A stretch of 64,000 bases of DNA from contig NZ_KQ948156.1 of assembly GCF_001513955.1 (NCBI RefSeq), positions 62,001-126,000 of the forward strand, given 5' to 3'. The DNA comes from Streptomyces pseudovenezuelae. GTDB lineage: Bacteria > Actinomycetota > Actinomycetes > Streptomycetales > Streptomycetaceae. The translations under genes and the position numbers were made by a program. The notes under the pieces are model-generated. The model was given only the letters and a program-made list of their open reading frames with translations, did not search any database and had not been told where the DNA came from. Positions 60,578-64,000 of this stretch are shown here, in pieces. Positions within the stretch are counted from its first letter, which is position 1; every line of letters begins with the position of its first letter.

Positions 60578-60705
60578 CCTCGCCCCGCGGACCGGGCCGT
60601 ACTGTCCCTCGGCCCGTGCCCGATTCACCGTTCCACGCCGTGCACCACCCCTGCCCGGAAATGGCCATGTCCTTCGTGGTGAACATTCGTCAAGAGGAGA
60701 CCGTC

Positions 60706-60930
60706 GTGCGCACTGTGAGCTTCGACTTCGAGACCCCCGGAAAGCGGTTCAAGGTCCTCGTCAACCACGAGGAGCAGTACTCGCTGTGGCCCGCCGACCT
60801 CGACGTGCCGGGCGGCTGGGAGGAGACCGGGGTGTGCGCCTCCAAGGAGGAGTGCGACCAGTACCTGGAGGAGACCTGGACCGACATGCGGCCCAAGAGC
60901 CTGCGCCTCGCGCTCGACGGTGAGCAGTAG
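60706..60930 (+). CDS. MbtH-like protein
   Basis: A 74-residue activator of NRPS adenylation domains. The signature is NHEEQYSLWP, PGGWEETG and WTDMRP. The GTG at 60706 lies 7 nt after AGGAG, whereas longer in-frame starts (60670 region) have no clear ribosome site and would exceed the family's normal length. It is 8 bp upstream of the hydrolase gene and is expected to bind the A domain of the NRPS starting at 61803. Confidence 0.93.
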   Translation: MRTVSFDFETPGKRFKVLVNHEEQYSLWPADLDVPGGWEETGVCASKEECDQYLEETWTDMRPKSLRLALDGEQ

Positions 60931-60938
60931 GCGACCGG

Positions 60939-61736
60939 ATGCCGCACGTATTCACCAACGGCATACGGCTCTCCTACGAACGGTCGGGCCGCGGTGAACG
61001 AGTGCTCATGATCATGGGTTCCTCGGCCGGGGGTCGGGTCTGGACCCTGCACCAGACCCCCGCGCTCACCAAGGCCGGCTACCAGACCATCACCTTCGAC
61101 AGCCGGGGCATCGCCCCCTCCGACATCCCGCCCGGGAAGTACAGCCTCGCCGACATGGTCGCCGACACCAAGGGCCTCATCGAGGCACTGGACGCCGGAC
61201 CCTGCCGGATCGTCGGCACCTCGCTGGGAGCGCTGATCGCGCAGGAACTCGCGATCGGCTGGCCGCACCTCGTCCGGTGCGCGGTCCTGATCGGCACCAA
61301 GGCACGCTCGGACGCCGTCCGGGTGGCTCTCGGACGGGCGGAACGAGCCCTGCTGGACAGCGGGGTGAAGCTGCCCGCCGAGTACGAAGCGGCCATGTCG
61401 GTGCTGCAGATGCTCTCGCCGGCCACGATCAACGACGACAAGGCCGTATCCCTGTGGCTGGAGACGTTCCGGCTCTCCGGCGGCGAGGCGTCCCCGGGCC
61501 AGACCTGGATCGACACCGACGAGGACCGCCGCAAGGCACTGCGGGAGGTGACGGCACCCTGCCGTGTCATCGCCTTCGCCGACGACTTCGTCACCCCGCC
61601 CCACCTGTCCGCCGAAGTCGCCGACGCCATTCCGGAATGCGACTACGTCGAGATTCCCGACTGCGGCCACTTCGGTTATCTCGAACGCCCCGACGAGGTC
61701 AACAAGGCAATCATCGAATTCCTGGACACGCACTAG
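60939..61736 (+). CDS. Alpha/beta hydrolase in NRPS cluster
   Basis: A 265-residue alpha/beta-hydrolase-fold enzyme: nucleophile GTSLGALIAQ, oxyanion region MGSSAGGRVWTLHQTP, catalytic His in CGHFGYLERP. It lies between the MbtH and NRPS genes with close spacing. It may be a stand-alone thioesterase or editing or release enzyme, though it is not a typical TEII by motif. Assignment beyond the fold is inference. Confidence 0.87.
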   Translation: MPHVFTNGIRLSYERSGRGERVLMIMGSSAGGRVWTLHQTPALTKAGYQTITFDSRGIAPSDIPPGKYSLADMVADTKGLIEALDAGPCRIVGTSLGALIAQELAIGWPHLVRCAVLIGTKARSDAVRVALGRAERALLDSGVKLPAEYEAAMSVLQMLSPATINDDKAVSLWLETFRLSGGEASPGQTWIDTDEDRRKALREVTAPCRVIAFADDFVTPPHLSAEVADAIPECDYVEIPDCGHFGYLERPDEVNKAIIEFLDTH

Positions 61737-61802
61737 AAACACAGGCACACACGCGCTGGAAGAGCGCGAGTGATTTCACGCGAGCGGCTTAGTGGGGGCG
61801 TC

Positions 61803-64000
61803 ATGCACGGTGAACCGAACTCCTGGCGTGACCAGCCGGCGGACCTGCCCGCCCTGGAGCTGCCCCTGGACCGCCCCCGCACCCCGGGCGGCCCCGGTCG
61901 GACAGCGGTGGTCCGGTTCGACCTGCCGCCCACGACCGCACAACGGCTCACGGAACTGTCCCGCACCGGCGAGACCACCGTGCCCGCCCTCGTCCTCGCG
62001 GCCCTGAGCGTCCTGATGGGCCGCTACGCGGGCACGGACGACGTCGTGGTGGCCACGGACGGGGCGGTCGCCCGCACCGACCTCAGCGGCGCGCCCTCCT
62101 TCGCCGAACTCCCCGGCCGCGTACGCGTGATCGCGGGCGGCTCCGCCCGCCGTCCGGTCGGCTTCGCGTACACCGGCGACGACGGTGCGCCGGAGCCGTC
62201 GAGCGACCTGCTGCTCCGCCTGTACCTCACCCAACCCGGCCGCCTCTCAGGGGAGTTCAGGTACGACACCGCCCTGTTCGACACGGCGACGGTGGAACGG
62301 ACCGCCCGGCACCTCCTGGCACTGATCGAGACCGCGGCCGAGCACCCGGACCGCTGCGTGCACGAACTGGCGGTACCGACGCCCGAGGAACGCGCCGCTC
62401 TCGTCCGCGCGGGCGACGGACCAGCGCTCGCGCTGCCGTCGGCGGCCGGCGTGCACGAGCTCATCGCGCACTGGGCCGCACACAGCCCGGACGCGGTCGC
62501 GGTGGTGGCCGGTGACCGCGCGCTGACCTACGGCGCACTGCTGACGCGGGCGAACCGGCTGGCGCGGCACCTGCGGGGCCTGGGCGTCGGTCCCGAGTCG
62601 GTCGTGGCGCTGTGCCTGGACCGTGGTGCCGACATGGTCGTCGCCGTACTCGCGGTCTGGCAGGCCGGCGGCGCGTACCTGCCGCTCGACCCCGAGTACC
62701 CGGCCGAGCGGCTGGAGTTCATGCTCGCCGACAGCGGCGCCACGGTGCTGGTCGGCGGCGCCGGGCCGGTCGGAACACTGCCCGCAGACCGCGTGGTGCG
62801 ACTGGAGGACCGGGCACGGTGGAAGGCGCTGCCCTCCTCCGCACCGGACACCGAAGCACGCCCCGCCCAACTGGCCTACGTCATCTACACCTCCGGCTCG
62901 ACGGGACGGCCCAAGGGCGTACAGGTCGCCCACGAGGGACTGCTGAACCTGGCCGTCGCCTTCCGCCCGGTGCTCGGGGCCGCTCCCGGAACCCGAGCCC
63001 TGCAGTTCGCCTCGCTCAGTTTCGACGCGGCCGTCCTCGACGTGGCGATGACGCTCGCGGCCGGCGGGACACTCGTGGTGGCTTCGTCGACGGACCGCGC
63101 ACAGCCGGCCATGCTCGCAACCCTCGTACGGGCCCAAGCGGTCACGGTGGCCAGCGTGTCACCCTCACTGCTCGGCGTCCTGGAACCGGCGGCCCTGGCA
63201 GACGTGGGCGCGATGCTGGTCGGCTCGGAGCGGGTCGGCACCCAGGTGGCCCGGGACTGGGCCCCCGGGCGGCGACTGGTGAACGGGTACGGACCGACGG
63301 AGACGTCGGTCATCGCCTGCGTGGGTCCCGTGGACGCCGACGCGCCCGGAGCACCGCCGATCGGCGGGCCCCTGCCCAACACGCGCGTCTACGTGCTGGA
63401 CCCCACCCTCGAACCCGTGCCGGTGGGCGCCGTGGGGGAGCTGTTCATCGCGGGCCCCCAACTGGCCCGCGGCTACGGCGGGCGCGCGGCCCTGACCGGA
63501 GAACGGTTCGTGGCAGACCCCTTCGCCGCGGACGGCTCCCGCATGTACCGCTCGGGCGACCGCGTCCGGTGGCTGGCCGACAGCCGCCTGGAGTTCGTCG
63601 CACGGGCGGACGGCCAGCTCAAGGTCCGCGGCTTCCGCGTCGAGCCGGGTGAGGTCGAGGAAGCCCTGGCCGCCCACGAAGGCGTGCGGGCGGTGGCCGT
63701 GACCGCGTTCGGCGAGGGTGAGGCACGCCGCCTCGCGGCATACGTGGTGCCGTCGGACCCGGCACACGGCATGCCGCCGGTGGACACCCTGCGCGACCTC
63801 GCGGGACGGCGACTGCCCGACTTCATGGTGCCGTCGGTGTTCTTCGAACTGACCGCGCTGCCGCTGACCACCAACGGCAAACTCGACCGGGCCGCCCTCC
63901 CCGCACCCGAACACGCGCAACGGCGCCAGGGACCGTACGTCGCTCCGGCCGCCGGCGCCGAGGAAGTGCTCGCCGGGATCTGGGCGCGGCTCCTCGGGGT
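61803..64000 (+). CDS. NRPS, N-terminal partial: C-domain remnant + A domain (runs off right edge)
   Basis: 732 codons are visible from ATG 61803 and the frame is still open. Residues about 15-190 match only the C-terminal half of a condensation domain (LELPLDRPRTPGGPGRTAVV, VPALVLAALSVLMGRYAG); the HHxxxDG half is missing. An A domain follows (about 200-690): LAYVIYTSGSTGRPKGV, YGPTETSV, YRSGDRVRW and NGKLDR. Pocket residues by alignment are D-A-L-S-M-V-G-V-I-K, which I cannot match to a known substrate. A carrier domain begins at the edge. The truncated C domain suggests an initiation module. GGGGGC precedes the ATG. Confidence 0.92.
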   Translation, partial: MHGEPNSWRDQPADLPALELPLDRPRTPGGPGRTAVVRFDLPPTTAQRLTELSRTGETTVPALVLAALSVLMGRYAGTDDVVVATDGAVARTDLSGAPSFAELPGRVRVIAGGSARRPVGFAYTGDDGAPEPSSDLLLRLYLTQPGRLSGEFRYDTALFDTATVERTARHLLALIETAAEHPDRCVHELAVPTPEERAALVRAGDGPALALPSAAGVHELIAHWAAHSPDAVAVVAGDRALTYGALLTRANRLARHLRGLGVGPESVVALCLDRGADMVVAVLAVWQAGGAYLPLDPEYPAERLEFMLADSGATVLVGGAGPVGTLPADRVVRLEDRARWKALPSSAPDTEARPAQLAYVIYTSGSTGRPKGVQVAHEGLLNLAVAFRPVLGAAPGTRALQFASLSFDAAVLDVAMTLAAGGTLVVASSTDRAQPAMLATLVRAQAVTVASVSPSLLGVLEPAALADVGAMLVGSERVGTQVARDWAPGRRLVNGYGPTETSVIACVGPVDADAPGAPPIGGPLPNTRVYVLDPTLEPVPVGAVGELFIAGPQLARGYGGRAALTGERFVADPFAADGSRMYRSGDRVRWLADSRLEFVARADGQLKVRGFRVEPGEVEEALAAHEGVRAVAVTAFGEGEARRLAAYVVPSDPAHGMPPVDTLRDLAGRRLPDFMVPSVFFELTALPLTTNGKLDRAALPAPEHAQRRQGPYVAPAAGAEEVLAGIWARLLG

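Overview
The window looks like a chromosomal segment of a Streptomyces or close relative. GC is very high, GTG and TTG starts are used alongside purine-rich ribosome binding sites, Tat-type secreted glycosidases are common, and CebR-type boxes (TGGGAGCGCTCCCA) sit in front of cellulase genes. No rRNA, tRNA, CRISPR array or intact insertion sequence was seen.

Layout. 0-6.4 kb: small regulatory and redox units. A TetR gene is divergent from an aldo/keto reductase-DUF998-epimerase operon across a double palindrome; a LysR gene is divergent from an SDR; a TIGR00027-type methyltransferase follows. 6.5-18.3 kb: secreted polysaccharide degradation. Two GH29 alpha-L-fucosidases share a 64-bp upstream block. 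Divergent GH6 and GH48 cellulases share a CebR-boxed intergenic region, and a GH12 endoglucanase pseudogene still carries its perfect CebR box. 18.4-30.1 kb: a twelve-gene, tightly coupled minus-strand operon that reads as uptake and non-phosphorylative oxidation of L-fucose: ABC importer, L-fuconate dehydratase, lactonase, FucU-type mutarotase, MDR and SDR dehydrogenases, KDPG-type aldolase, PfkB kinase, L-fucose dehydrogenase-like AKR, GntR regulator. Two near-identical GntR/FCD regulators bracket the second fucosidase. The secreted fucosidases probably release the fucose that the operon imports and degrades.

30.9-40.8 kb: an expansin-like secreted protein and an 8.4-kb stand-alone NRPS gene. 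Its protein runs acyl-AMP ligase, a degenerate carrier stub with a tandem repeat, carrier, C, A, carrier, C, then a C-terminal NAD(P)-binding domain resembling cyanobacterial acyl-ACP reductase. That terminus is an unusual chain-release arrangement. Upstream lies a decayed sigma/CU044_5270 gene. 41-52.4 kb: an accessory patchwork with a SUKH protein, a broken MFS transporter, two paralogous TetR regulators flanking an alpha/beta hydrolase, a quinone oxidoreductase, a nitrilase-fold protein lacking the catalytic cysteine, a TetX-like monooxygenase with its TetR, a P-loop kinase and a Rieske lipoprotein.

52.8-64 kb: the left part of a second biosynthetic cluster, all on the plus strand. It holds an ornithine cyclodeaminase/SbnB-type enzyme, a VioC-type arginine 3-hydroxylase, a VioD-type capreomycidine synthase, a two-component system, an ABC exporter, an MbtH-like protein, an alpha/beta hydrolase and an NRPS that runs off the right edge. 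The VioC/VioD pair predicts a capreomycidine-type cyclic arginine residue in a nonribosomal peptide. The product cannot be named from this window.
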